From NCBI GenBank assembly GCA_963169915.1, contig CAUJEM010000075.1, positions 1 through 64,000 of the forward strand: 64,000 nt of DNA, given 5' to 3'. Under the pieces are notes generated by a model. It was not told the origin of the DNA, made no database searches, and saw only the letters and a list, made by a program, of their open reading frames with translations. The position numbers and the translations under genes are program-made. This DNA comes from Myxococcota bacterium. Its GTDB lineage: Bacteria > Myxococcota_A > Polyangia > Polyangiales > Polyangiaceae. Each line of letters opens with the position of its first letter. The stretch's first letter is position 1. Positions 42,816 to 51,870 of this stretch are shown here, piece by piece.

Positions 42816-43802
42816 ATGCAAGATGTCCGAGCGCTCAATGAGCTAGTCGCGCAGGAAAGCGCCTTCGTGGACGACCTGACCGCCGAGATCGGGAAGGTCG
42901 TCGTCGGGCAGAGCCGCATGATCGAGCGCATCATGATCGGCCTGCTGACGGGCGGGCACGTGCTGCTCGAGGGCGTCCCGGGCCTGGCCAAGACCCTGAC
43001 GGTCCGCACGCTGTGCGACGCCATCGAGGCCAAGTTCTCCCGCGTGCAGTTCACCCCGGATCTGCTCCCCGCGGACCTGGTGGGCACCGTCATCTACAAC
43101 CACCAAAAGGGCGAATTTACCAGCAAGCTTGGCCCTATTTTTGCCAACCTCGTGCTCGCGGACGAGATCAACCGCGCCCCCGCCAAGGTGCAGAGCGCGC
43201 TGCTGGAGGCCATGCAAGAGGGGCAGGTCACGATCGCGGACACCACCTATCCGCTGCCCACCCCCTTCGTGGTGCTCGCTACGCAGAACCCCATCGAGCA
43301 AGAGGGCACCTACCCGCTCCCAGAGGCCCAGGTGGATCGCTTCATGCTGATGGTGAAGGTGGGCTACCCCACCCGGGAGGAGGAGCGGCTGCTCATGGAT
43401 CGAATGACCGCGCCACGGCAGTACGCCGTCAAGCCGGTCACCACGCTCGCCCAGCTCAGCCAGGCCCGCCAGGTCATCCGTGACGTGTACGTGGACGACC
43501 GCGTGAAGGACTACATCGTCGACGTCGTCTTCGCGACGCGCGAGCCCGCGCAGCGCGGGCTGTCGGAGCTGGCGCCGCTCATCGAGTTCGGCGCCAGCCC
43601 GCGCGCCAGCATCGCGCTCAACATGGCGGCGCGCGCCCACGCCTTCCTACAACACCGCGGCTACGTCACCCCGGAGGACGTCAAGGCCATCGGCCCCGAT
43701 GTCCTGCGGCACCGCGTGGTCCTCAGCTACGAGGCGGAGGCCGAGGAGGTGCGCGCGGACGACGTCGTCAAGCGGGTGTTCGAGGTGGTCGAGGTCCCGT
43801 GA
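42816..43802 (+). CDS. moxR: MoxR-family AAA ATPase (first gene of Bat operon)
   Basis: 328 residues. Walker A GVPGLAKT at 53-60, Walker B VLADEINRAPAK, sensor-1 VLATQNPIEQEGTYPLPEAQ and arginine-finger region. MoxR ATPases act as chaperones for VWA-containing complexes, typically together with DUF58 and Bat proteins. The C-terminal helical lid is normal for the family (about 320 residues). It is followed at 28 bp by DUF58. ATG 42816 has weak Shine-Dalgarno. Confidence 0.95.
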   Translation: MQDVRALNELVAQESAFVDDLTAEIGKVVVGQSRMIERIMIGLLTGGHVLLEGVPGLAKTLTVRTLCDAIEAKFSRVQFTPDLLPADLVGTVIYNHQKGEFTSKLGPIFANLVLADEINRAPAKVQSALLEAMQEGQVTIADTTYPLPTPFVVLATQNPIEQEGTYPLPEAQVDRFMLMVKVGYPTREEERLLMDRMTAPRQYAVKPVTTLAQLSQARQVIRDVYVDDRVKDYIVDVVFATREPAQRGLSELAPLIEFGASPRASIALNMAARAHAFLQHRGYVTPEDVKAIGPDVLRHRVVLSYEAEAEEVRADDVVKRVFEVVEVP

Positions 43803-43830
43803 CCCTCGCCCCACCCCGGGAGGCCAGCGG

Positions 43831-44712
43831 ATGATCCCGAAGGAGCTCCTGAAGACCCTCCGCAAGATCGAGATCACGACCTCGCGGCTCGCGACGGATC
43901 AGCTCGTCGGCAGCTACAGCTCCGTCTTCCGCGGTCAAGGGCTCTCGTTCACCGAGGTGCGCCAGTACCAGCCCGGCGACGACGTCCGCAGCATCGACTG
44001 GAACGTCAGCGCCCGCATGAACGAGGCCTACGTCAAGCTCTTCACCGAGGAGCGGGAGCTGACGGTGATGCTCGTGGTGGACGTCTCCGGGAGCCAGGAG
44101 TTCGGCACCCGCACCAGCAGCAAGGCGCGGCTCGCCGCCGAGGTCGGCGCGCTCTGCGCCTTCAGCGCCATCAAGAACAACGACCGGGTCGGGCTCATCT
44201 TGGCCAGCGATCAGGTGGAGCGCATCGTGCCGCCCAAGAAGGGACAGAAGCACGTCATGCGCGTCGTGCGGGAGATCCTCGGCGCGAGCCCCGAGCGCCG
44301 CGGGACGGATCTCGCGGTGGCGCTGGAGACGCTCTACGGGGTCGCCAAGCGCCGCAGCGTGGCCTTCGTCTTGAGCGACTTCTTCACGGACGGCTGGGAG
44401 CGGTCGCTAGCGCTCGCTTCGGCCCGCCACGACGTCATCCCGGTCGTGCTGTGCGACGCACGGGACGCCGAGCTGCCCGCGCTCGGCCTCACCAGCTTCG
44501 AAGACCTGGAGACGGGCGAGACCATCACCGTCGACACGAGCGATCCGCGCGTCCGCCGCGCCTACGCGGACCACTACCGCGAGCGGCGGCAGCGCCAGGC
44601 GCGCGCCTTCCGCAAGCTTGGCCTGGATTTTCTCTCGGTGGAGACGGGCAAGCCCTACGTCCCGGCCCTCAAGGAGCTGCTCACCCGCCGCGCCAGGAGG
44701 CAGCACCGGTGA
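43831..44712 (+). CDS. DUF58 (VWA-like) protein of Bat operon
   Basis: 293 residues from ATG 43831 with GGGAGG 7-8 nt upstream. Conserved DUF58 segment EVRQYQPGDDVRSIDWNVSA, followed by a VWA-like core: MLVVDVSGSQEFG (DxSxS-type), NNDRVGLILASDQVERIVPP, and SVAFVLSDFFTDGWE. There is no membrane segment, so it is probably cytoplasmic or membrane-peripheral. It is the usual partner of MoxR. Its TGA overlaps the next GTG (GTGA). Confidence 0.93.
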   Translation: MIPKELLKTLRKIEITTSRLATDQLVGSYSSVFRGQGLSFTEVRQYQPGDDVRSIDWNVSARMNEAYVKLFTEERELTVMLVVDVSGSQEFGTRTSSKARLAAEVGALCAFSAIKNNDRVGLILASDQVERIVPPKKGQKHVMRVVREILGASPERRGTDLAVALETLYGVAKRRSVAFVLSDFFTDGWERSLALASARHDVIPVVLCDARDAELPALGLTSFEDLETGETITVDTSDPRVRRAYADHYRERRQRQARAFRKLGLDFLSVETGKPYVPALKELLTRRARRQHR

Positions 44713-45902
44713 GGGGTCTCCCTGCCCTGCTCCTCACGGCGCTGGCGGCGAGCTTCGTCCACGCCCCACTGGCGCGCGCGGACGCGGGCACCGCGGGCGC
44801 GGCGACGGGGCCGCTGGGCGACGCGGGGCCCCCCTCCCCCAGCGCTGCCGCCGCGGTCGCCGCCGGCGCTGGGGGGGCTCCGTCGCTGGACGCCGGCGCT
44901 GCTCCCGCGGCTGCGGAGGCGCCGCGCGACGTGACCTGTCAGGAGCTGCTCGGAGATGGAGCTCGCCCCCGCCTCAGTGAGCGTCTGCCCGAGCGTGGCA
45001 TCGCCGGGCACACCATCGTCCTCGAGCTGGGCGTCGACCACGGCGCCGGTGAGCGCGTCCTGCCGGGAGGCTTGCACGTGGACACCACCTCGGAGGGCAG
45101 CAAGGCGCTCGAGGCCGCCGGCTTCGTCTTGCCCCACCCGGACGGCGGCGCGGGCCCCACGCTGGTCCGCCAAGCCCACGCGGACGGCGTCCGCACCACG
45201 CTCGAGATCCCGCTGCTCCTCTTGCCCTCCAAGCCCGGGAGGCAGGAGCTGCGCCTCCCTCCTCTCCCCATCAGCATCGCGCGCGCCAGCGGCGCGGTGG
45301 TGACGCTCTGCACGCAGCCGCACCGCGTCGTCGTCGACGATCCCATCGCCAATGAGCCGAACGCCGCGCCGCACGACAACCCCTCGCCGGAGCGCCAGCT
45401 CGAGAGCTGGACCTTGGCGCGGCGCGTGGCGGAGGGGGTCGTCGCCGCGCTGCTCGCGCTGGCGCTCGGCGCCCTGCTCCTGCGGCTGTGGCAGCGGCGC
45501 CCTCGCCAGCCACCGCCGCCGCAGCCCTCCCGTCCACCCTGGGAGAGCGCCCTCGAGGCCCTCGAGCGGCTGCGCTTGGAGCGGCTCCCTGAGCTCGGTC
45601 GTCACGCCGAGCACTACGAGCGCGTCGCGCACGTCATGCGCGCCTACCTCGGTGAGCGCTACGGCTACGATGGCCTGGAGAGCACCACGCGCGAGAGCCT
45701 CGGCTACCTGCGGCGGATCAGCCCCAGCATCAGCGTCCTGCCGGAGCTCGAGGGCTTCCTGAACGACGCGGACCTCGTGAAATTCGCGCGGCTGACGCCC
45801 ACGGACGGCGAGTGCCAGCTCGCCATGAGCCGGGCCGAGGCCCTGGTGCGACGCACGATCCCCGGGGCGGCGCCGGGCACCACCCCGGAGGTCCAGCCAT
45901 GA
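44709..45902 (+). CDS. DUF4381/BatD-like membrane protein of Bat operon
   Basis: 397 residues from GTG 44709, which overlaps the DUF58 stop (GTGA). A signal peptide (LLLTALAASFVHAPLARA), then an Ala/Gly/Pro linker, a beta-rich periplasmic domain with IVLELGVDHGAGERVLPGG and IPLLLLPSKPGRQELRLPPL, one membrane segment (GVVAALLALALGALLLRLW), and a cytoplasmic C-terminal helical part with HYERVAHVMRAYLGERYGYD. Position and shape match the DUF4381 gene of other Bat operons or a second BatD-like protein. Function probably assembly or sensing for the VWA proteins. Confidence 0.82.
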   Translation: MRGLPALLLTALAASFVHAPLARADAGTAGAATGPLGDAGPPSPSAAAAVAAGAGGAPSLDAGAAPAAAEAPRDVTCQELLGDGARPRLSERLPERGIAGHTIVLELGVDHGAGERVLPGGLHVDTTSEGSKALEAAGFVLPHPDGGAGPTLVRQAHADGVRTTLEIPLLLLPSKPGRQELRLPPLPISIARASGAVVTLCTQPHRVVVDDPIANEPNAAPHDNPSPERQLESWTLARRVAEGVVAALLALALGALLLRLWQRRPRQPPPPQPSRPPWESALEALERLRLERLPELGRHAEHYERVAHVMRAYLGERYGYDGLESTTRESLGYLRRISPSISVLPELEGFLNDADLVKFARLTPTDGECQLAMSRAEALVRRTIPGAAPGTTPEVQP

Positions 45903-47053
45903 GCCGCTGGCGCGCGTCACGCTGGCTCGCCGTGCTGGGCGCGCTCGCCCTGGTCGCGGGCTCGGTGAGCCTATACGCGCTCGGTAGCGAGGACGGCGCG
46001 CTCCTCGCGGCGCAGTGGCAGCACCCCTGGGCGCTGCTCCTCTTGGGGCTCGTCCCGGCGCTGCTGTGGCGCGGCACCTTCGGCGAAGACGCCCGCACCC
46101 CCCACCTGCGGCTCGGCGCGCTCGGCGGCCTGCGGCTCGGGCCGCGCGGCCTGCGCACCTGGCTGCGCGACGTGCCCGGGGTGCTGCGCGCCAGCGCCGT
46201 CGCGCTCTTCATCCTGGCGCTCGCGCGGCCGGTGAGCTTGCTGCGGCCCGAGAGCACCTCCGAGCGCGGCATCGACATCATCTTGGTGCTGGATCTGAGC
46301 GGGTCCATGGAGGCCGTCATCGACAACCTCCCCGTGGACCTCCAGCACCTCGTGGAGCCCAAGCCCCGTGGGGAGCGGCTCACCCGCCTGGACGGCGCCA
46401 AGGCGGTCATTCGGGACTTCATCGCGCGCCGCAAGACCGACCGCATCGGCGTCGTGGTGTTCGGCAAGGACGCCTACGTCGTCTCGCCGCCCACGCTGGA
46501 CTACCACCTGCTCGACACGCTCGTCTCGCGCATGGAGCTCCGGCTCATCGAGGGCTCCGCCACGGCCATCGGGGACGCCATCGGGGTGGCGGTGGCGCGG
46601 CTCCGCAGGAGCGACGCGCGCAGCAAGGCCATCCTGCTGCTCACCGACGGAGACAACAACGCAGGCCAGCTCGATCCTAGCTACGCCGCGCACCTCGCCA
46701 ACGTGGTCGGCGCCAAGCTCTACACCATCCAGATCGGCGAGGGCGACATCGCGGTCACCCAGGAGGGGGTCGACCTCCTCGGCAACCCTCGCTTCGTGCA
46801 GCGCCGCATGCCGACCAACCCCGCGCTGCTCCAGCGCCTCGCCAACGCGACCGGGGGCGCCGCCTACGTCGCGACGGACGCGACGGCGCTCCGCGCCAGC
46901 TTCCACGACGTGCTGGACCGCCTCGAGAAGACGCAGTTTGCTGCGAGCGTGGCAAGCTACCGGGAGCTATTTTTCTTGCTCCTCCTCCCAGGGGTGCTGC
47001 TCTTGGCCTTGGAGGCGCTGCTGCGCAGCTGGCTCCTGCAGAGGTTTCCATGA
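45899..47053 (+). CDS. batA: BatA: membrane VWA protein
   Basis: 384 residues from ATG 45899 (ATGA overlap with the previous gene). Two or three N-terminal membrane segments (residues ~8-28, 43-57, 98-110) and one at the C-terminus (ELFFLLLLPGVLLLALEALL), with a VWA domain between. MIDAS: LDLSGSM with Asp at 132, then a Thr and LLLTDGDNNAGQ. It matches the BatA group (aerotolerance operon). An ATGA overlap joins it to the next gene. Confidence 0.92.
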   Translation: MSRWRASRWLAVLGALALVAGSVSLYALGSEDGALLAAQWQHPWALLLLGLVPALLWRGTFGEDARTPHLRLGALGGLRLGPRGLRTWLRDVPGVLRASAVALFILALARPVSLLRPESTSERGIDIILVLDLSGSMEAVIDNLPVDLQHLVEPKPRGERLTRLDGAKAVIRDFIARRKTDRIGVVVFGKDAYVVSPPTLDYHLLDTLVSRMELRLIEGSATAIGDAIGVAVARLRRSDARSKAILLLTDGDNNAGQLDPSYAAHLANVVGAKLYTIQIGEGDIAVTQEGVDLLGNPRFVQRRMPTNPALLQRLANATGGAAYVATDATALRASFHDVLDRLEKTQFAASVASYRELFFLLLLPGVLLLALEALLRSWLLQRFP

Positions 47054-49101
47054 GGTTCGCGGCACAGCCCTGGCTCTGGGGAGTGAGCTTCGCGCTCTTG
47101 GTCGGTGGCCTGCTGCTCTGGGGCGGCCTTCGGCTCCGTCGCTCGCGCCAGCAATTCGGTGACGAGCCGCTCGTCTCGGCGCTGAGCACCGCCGGGGACA
47201 TCCGCGCGCGCCGCGTGGTGAAGGCTTCGCTGCTCGTGGTCGGCCTCGCGCTGGCCTTCATCGCCCTCGCACGACCCCAGTACGGGCGCGGCACGCGGCT
47301 CATCCCCGCGACGGATCTCGACGTCGTCATCGTACTGGATTTCTCCAAGAGCATGTACGCCCGGGACGTCACCCCGTCCCGGATCGAGCGCGCCAAGGCC
47401 GAGGTGGGGCAGCTCATCAAGGAGCTCCCGGGCGCCCGCTTCGGCGCGGTGGCCTTCGCAGGCGAGCCCCTGAGCTTTCCGCTGACGAGCGACGGCTCGG
47501 CCATCGCGCAGTTTTTCCGGCAGCTCTCGCCGAACGACATGCCCGTGGGCGGCACCGCCATCGCGCGCGCCCTCGAGGCTGGGCGCGCCCTGCTGGCGCG
47601 CGATCCGCTCTCGCGCCGTCACCACCGCGTGCTCCTGCTCATCACCGACGGGGAGGACCTCGAGGGAGATCCGGTGCGGGTGGCGGAGGCCGCAGCGCAG
47701 GACGAGACGCAGGTGTGGGTGTCGCAGATCGGAGGGCGCACGCCCGAGCCCATCCCCGCGGTCAACGAGGCGGGCGAGGTGACGGGCCTGCGAACGGACG
47801 AGGAAGGCAAGCCGCTCACCACCGAGCTGAGCGCCGAGGGCGAGGCCCAGCTCGCGAAGATCGCGGAGCTCGGGCGAGGGCGCATCGTGCGGGCGGTGCA
47901 CGGAGACACCGGGCTGCGGGACATCAGCGCCGCGCTCCAGCGCATGATGACGCAAGAGCTGAGTGAGACGGTCGAGACGGTGTACTCGGACGTGTACGCC
48001 TACCCGCTCGGGCTCGCGCTGGGACTCGCCATCCTCGAGCTGCTCATCCCGCTCGCGCCACGGCGCCGCCCCTCACCGCCCGCGCCACCGCCGCCGAGGC
48101 GGGCGCGCTCGCCTCGGCGGCGAGGCGCGGCGACGGCGCTCGGCGCCTCGCTCCTGCCGCTGCTCGCCCTGGCGTTGGTCACCCCCTCCGGCTGCAGCAC
48201 GCCCTCGAGAGATCCTTTCGAGCGCTACTCTCCCGTCGTCGACGACGCCATCGCCAAGCTAAGCGCCGGAGATCCAACGGCGGCGGCTGAGCTCTTGCAG
48301 CGGTATTTGAGCACCGGCGCGTGCAGCGCAGGGCAGATCGGCGCGCCGGAGACCCTCCACGACAAGCCCTTCGCCAGCTTGGATCTCGGGCTGGCGCTGT
48401 TCAAGCTGGCGGAGCAGTACGGGAGGCGCTTCGGCGACGAGGAGGCGGGCGGCGACGCGGGCACCACGCCGGAGCAGGCCGCTCAAGAAGATCAGCGCCG
48501 GGCGGAGGTCGACTGCGCGCTGCGCATCACCCAGACCATCGCGGACGACGCGAGCGTGCCCATCGCGCTGCGCGCCCGCGCTCATTACTTGAGCGGCAAC
48601 CTCGAGTTTCTCCGGCGGGACTACCGCGCGGCCGTGCGCCACTACGACGCCGCCCTCCGCCTCGTCCCAGGGACGGACAGCGACGCCGGCGACCGGATCG
48701 GCGCCGACGGCGCTTGGAACCGAGCGATCGCGCTGCGGCGTCAAGAGGAGCGCGAGCGCGAGCGACCGGACGCCGGGCAAGACGCCGGGCAAGACGCCGG
48801 GCAAGACGCTGGGCAAGACGCTGGGCAAGACGCCGGGCAAGACGCTGGGCAAGACGCCGGGCAAGACGCCGGGCAAGACGCCGGGCAAGACGCCGGCGCC
48901 CAGCAGAACGATCCGGGACGCGATGGGGGCCAGCCACCGAAGCAGGACGGGGGTGGCTCCCCGCCTCCACCGTCGCCCCAGCGTCCCCCGGACACCACCG
49001 CCGATCAGGATCAGAGCCAGCTCGATCGGCTCGAGCGGGCGCCCATGCTGCAACAGCACGGACCCCGACGGCGAGGACGGGTGTTCATGGAGGACAAGTG
49101 A
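47050..49101 (+). CDS. batB: BatB-BatC fusion: membrane VWA domain plus TPR-like and DAGQ repeat region
   Basis: 683 residues. N-terminal half is BatB: membrane segments at ~10-28 and 60-74, VWA with LDFSKSM (Asp97) and LLLITDGEDLEGD, then a membrane segment YPLGLALGLAILELLIPLA. A basic Pro/Arg linker leads to another hydrophobic stretch ending in a lipobox-like TPSGC, like a fused lipoprotein leader, and then a TPR-type helical region (TAAAELLQRYLS; ALRARAHYLSGNLEFLRRDY) as in BatC. Ten perfect DAGQ units follow near 575. No in-frame ATG/GTG near the internal leader, so it appears to be one continuous protein. Its TGA overlaps the next GTG. Confidence 0.88.
   Translation: MRFAAQPWLWGVSFALLVGGLLLWGGLRLRRSRQQFGDEPLVSALSTAGDIRARRVVKASLLVVGLALAFIALARPQYGRGTRLIPATDLDVVIVLDFSKSMYARDVTPSRIERAKAEVGQLIKELPGARFGAVAFAGEPLSFPLTSDGSAIAQFFRQLSPNDMPVGGTAIARALEAGRALLARDPLSRRHHRVLLLITDGEDLEGDPVRVAEAAAQDETQVWVSQIGGRTPEPIPAVNEAGEVTGLRTDEEGKPLTTELSAEGEAQLAKIAELGRGRIVRAVHGDTGLRDISAALQRMMTQELSETVETVYSDVYAYPLGLALGLAILELLIPLAPRRRPSPPAPPPPRRARSPRRRGAATALGASLLPLLALALVTPSGCSTPSRDPFERYSPVVDDAIAKLSAGDPTAAAELLQRYLSTGACSAGQIGAPETLHDKPFASLDLGLALFKLAEQYGRRFGDEEAGGDAGTTPEQAAQEDQRRAEVDCALRITQTIADDASVPIALRARAHYLSGNLEFLRRDYRAAVRHYDAALRLVPGTDSDAGDRIGADGAWNRAIALRRQEERERERPDAGQDAGQDAGQDAGQDAGQDAGQDAGQDAGQDAGQDAGQDAGAQQNDPGRDGGQPPKQDGGGSPPPPSPQRPPDTTADQDQSQLDRLERAPMLQQHGPRRRGRVFMEDK
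48769..48888 (+). repeat. 12-bp tandem repeat, ten in-frame copies (DAGQ)
   Basis: Ten units of GACGCYGGGCAA, differing only at one silent position (GCC or GCT), encode DAGQ ten times; an eleventh diverges into DAGA. Likely slippage-prone with no frame consequence. Confidence 0.95.
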
Positions 49102-50966
49102 CGGCGCCGTGGCTGAGCGCTGGGCTCGCCGTGGCGGCGCTCGTCGCCGCGGCGCCGGCGAGGGCGGAGGTCAGCGCGCGCCTCTCGGCCTCCGTCGTCG
49201 AGGCTGGGCAGCCCGTGGAGCTCGTGCTCACGGCCTCCTCCCCAGCCGGGGCTGCGGCGCCCTCCGCGCCGCGGCTCACCCTCCCGCCGAGCTTGAAGGT
49301 CGAGGGCCCGCGGGTGATGCTCCAGCAGGAGGTGCGGATCTCCGGGGGCCAGATCGAGCGCAGCGTCGGTGTCACCGTGCGCTGGACGCTCATGAGCCAA
49401 GTCGTCGGCGAGCACCGGGTCGGCCCCGCCAGCGTGATGCTCGGCGCCCGGCGCGTCGGCGCCCCACCCCTGACGCTCAAGGTGGTGGCCGCGGGCACGC
49501 TCCCGCGCGTCCCGCAGCGGCGCACCTGGCCCTTGGATCTGTTCGATCCCTTCGCGGGTGGCGGCGCCGCGCCTCGGCTCTTCAACGACGAGCCCGAGCG
49601 CCTCCCGGAGACCCCTCCGGAGCTCAGGGTGGACACCGCGCCGGATCCCACCGCCTTCTTGCGCCTCACGCGGGACCCCAGCGGGCCGCTCGTCGTGGGC
49701 GAGCCGCTGCGCGTCCGCGTCTACGCCTATGGTCGGCGCGGTGTCTTCCGGATCCTCAACATCAGCGCCTCGGCGCGCCCCGACTTCCTCTCCATCCCCT
49801 TGGACGACGATCCGACGGACGACTCGCTCCAGCGCGTCAGCATCGACGGCGAGCCCTGGCTGGCGGTCGCGCTCAGCGACACCGCGCTCGTCCCCCTCAA
49901 GAGCGGGCGGCTCGGCCTGGGGCAGGTGACCGCCGCCTTCGACGGCCGCGGCTACCCCGCACGCGATCCGCTGCAAGGGCTGCTGCGCTCGACCCCGCCG
50001 CTCGAGGTCGACGTCCGTGAGCCCCCGCTCGAGGGGCGCCCGCCCGGCTACGTCCTCGGGGACGTCGGGAGCTTCCAGCTCACGGCGCAGGTGTCCCCGC
50101 GGCGACTTCGGCGAGGGGAGTCCTTGTCGGTGGTGGCCAAGCTGGAGGGGACCGGCAACCTCCCGAGCCACCTCCCGCTCCCCCAGCAGAACGGCGTCGT
50201 GTGGCTTCAGCCCACCGTGGCGGAGAAGCTCGAACCGCAAGACGGACGGCTCGGTGGCTTCCGCGCCTTCACGTACATCGTGCGAGTCGATCGTGAGGGA
50301 GAGCTCGAGCTGGGAGCTCTCTCCCTGCCGTACTGGGATCCCGCGCAACGGGCTTACCGCGTCGCCACGGCGCCGCTCGGGCGCGTCACGGTCACCCCCG
50401 CCGCCAACCCCAGCGAGCCTCCGTCCGGCACCGCGGCGCCCACGGGCGCGCCGGAGCATCCCCAGCTCCGGCTGAGCCCGCGCGCGCTGCTCGGCCCGGA
50501 GAGCCCCCCCAGGCGCTACGCGGACGCGCCGTGGGCCTGGCTGGGGCTCGTGGCGCCGCCGCTGCTCGTCCTCGGCGCGGACGGGCTACGCCTGCTCCGC
50601 GGGCGGCTGGCGCAGCGGCGGCGACGGCGCCGTGAGGACCCCTGGTCGCGCGCCCTCGCCAGCCTGGAGGAGCTCAGCGCCGCGAGCCTCGGCCCCGAGG
50701 TCGCCAGCGCCATCGAGCGCGCCCTGTTCTTGGGCCTCGAGGCGCGGCTCGGCCTCGCTGCGCGTGGGATCCTGCGCCGCGATCTGCACGCTGCGCTCGT
50801 GGAGCGAGGCGCGCCCACGGCGCTGGCCAAAGCCATCCTGACCCTGCTCGACGCCTGTGAAGAGCGGAGGCTGCTCGCTCCCGAGCCAGCGCCCGAGCTC
50901 GTCCGCGAGGCACACCGGCTGCTCAGCGAGCTCCGTCAGCTCCGCCCCGCAGCGAGGTCCGTGTGA
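49098..50966 (+). CDS. batD: BatD: oxygen-tolerance-type membrane protein
   Basis: 622 residues from GTG 49098 (GTGA overlap). Signal peptide (LAVAALVAAAPARA), several Ig-like/beta domains typical of BatD (VEAGQPVELVLTASSPAG; PLVVGEPLRVRVYAYGRRG; RRGESLSVVAKLEGTGNLPS), a membrane segment (WLGLVAPPLLVLGADGLRLL), and a helical cytoplasmic C-terminus. BatD is predicted to be periplasmic with one membrane anchor in the Bat complex. The long reading frame upstream of 49098 is out of frame with batB and was not used. It ends with a GTGA overlap into BatE. Confidence 0.88.
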   Translation: MTAPWLSAGLAVAALVAAAPARAEVSARLSASVVEAGQPVELVLTASSPAGAAAPSAPRLTLPPSLKVEGPRVMLQQEVRISGGQIERSVGVTVRWTLMSQVVGEHRVGPASVMLGARRVGAPPLTLKVVAAGTLPRVPQRRTWPLDLFDPFAGGGAAPRLFNDEPERLPETPPELRVDTAPDPTAFLRLTRDPSGPLVVGEPLRVRVYAYGRRGVFRILNISASARPDFLSIPLDDDPTDDSLQRVSIDGEPWLAVALSDTALVPLKSGRLGLGQVTAAFDGRGYPARDPLQGLLRSTPPLEVDVREPPLEGRPPGYVLGDVGSFQLTAQVSPRRLRRGESLSVVAKLEGTGNLPSHLPLPQQNGVVWLQPTVAEKLEPQDGRLGGFRAFTYIVRVDREGELELGALSLPYWDPAQRAYRVATAPLGRVTVTPAANPSEPPSGTAAPTGAPEHPQLRLSPRALLGPESPPRRYADAPWAWLGLVAPPLLVLGADGLRLLRGRLAQRRRRRREDPWSRALASLEELSAASLGPEVASAIERALFLGLEARLGLAARGILRRDLHAALVERGAPTALAKAILTLLDACEERRLLAPEPAPELVREAHRLLSELRQLRPAARSV

Positions 50967-51790
50967 GATCCCACCCGCGGCTCGCTGGCCTGCTCTTGGG
51001 GCTCGTGGGGCTCCTGACGAGCGCTTGGTCGCGCGCCGCGCCCCTCCCGGTGGAGGAGCTCGAGCGCGGGCGCCAACAGCTCGAGCAGGGGCAGTTCGAG
51101 CAAGCCATCGCGGAGTACGAGCGCCTGGCGGATCGCGGGCTCGTCCACCCCGACGTCAGCTTCAACCGCGCGGCCGCCTACCTCCAGCGCGCGAGCTCAC
51201 CCCAGGCTCAGCCGGGAGACCTCGGGCGCGCCGCGGCGGCGCTCGAAGAGACGCTCCTGCTCCGGCCGAACGACACCGAGGCCGGCGCCGCCCTCGACGG
51301 CGTCCGCCGCCAGATCGCGCGGCGCCTCGCCAGGAGCGAGCTGGAGGCGCAGTTCGTCCGCCCTCGCCTGGGGCGCGCTCTCGTCGGAGCGCTCTCGGAG
51401 AACACCTGGCTCTTGCTCGCCGCGCTGGGCTCGCTCCTCGCCACGCTCGGGCTGGTGCTGTGGCGCTGGTCGCGCCGGTCCACCCACCGCTTCGCCGGCG
51501 GCGTCCTGGCGCTCTTCGGCGGGCTGGCGCTCGGCCTCTTTGGGCTCGCCACGGCCTTCGCTCGCCATCAGCGGGAGCACACTCAGCCGGCCGTCGTCGT
51601 CGCGCCACAAGCACAGTGGCTGGACGCCGCGGGGGCGCCGCTGCCAGAGGGCGCTGGCGCCCTCGGAGCCCTCCCCGAGGGCGCCGCCGTCCTCGTGCTC
51701 GAGACCCAGGGCTCACGCGCCAAGGTCGAGTGGGGTGACGCTACGGCATGGGTGGCGCTGACCCAGCTCCGGCGGATCGGCCTGCCATGA
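50963..51790 (+). CDS. batE: BatE: TPR membrane protein, last gene of Bat operon
   Basis: 275 residues from GTG 50963 (GTGA overlap with BatD). Signal peptide, TPR-like helices (EQGQFEQAIAEYERLADRG; SFNRAAAYLQRA; EETLLLRPNDTEAG), then two membrane segments (ENTWLLLAALGSLLATLGLV; GGVLALFGGLALGLFGLATA), and a C-terminal SH3-like part with AVLVLETQGSRAKVEWGDAT. The order TPR-TM-TM-SH3 is as in BatE. The operon ends here; 80 bp later a separate promoter-like element precedes the next gene. Confidence 0.87.
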   Translation: MRSHPRLAGLLLGLVGLLTSAWSRAAPLPVEELERGRQQLEQGQFEQAIAEYERLADRGLVHPDVSFNRAAAYLQRASSPQAQPGDLGRAAAALEETLLLRPNDTEAGAALDGVRRQIARRLARSELEAQFVRPRLGRALVGALSENTWLLLAALGSLLATLGLVLWRWSRRSTHRFAGGVLALFGGLALGLFGLATAFARHQREHTQPAVVVAPQAQWLDAAGAPLPEGAGALGALPEGAAVLVLETQGSRAKVEWGDATAWVALTQLRRIGLP

Positions 51791-51834
51791 CCCGTAGCGA
51801 CCGCTGAGAGCCCTGCGTCCCCTGAAATCCCCCC

Positions 51835-51864
51835 TAGACAGGGCTACTGCGGCCTCGGTAAGCT
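51835..51864 (+). promoter_or_regulatory. Sigma-70-like promoter TAGACA-N18-TAAGCT, 6 nt before a start codon
   Basis: TAGACA at 51835, an 18-nt spacer and TAAGCT ending at 51864. ATG 51871 begins 6 nt later with no Shine-Dalgarno except TAAGG within the spacing, so the transcript may be leaderless. This is the best -35/-10 pair in the window. Confidence 0.55.
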
Positions 51865-51870
51865 GTAAGG

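Noticed and set aside
48321-49097. Upstream open frame of batD
   Set aside because: Out of frame with the BatB/BatC fusion and composed of Arg/Ala low complexity; GTG 49098 with the GTGA overlap and signal peptide is far better.
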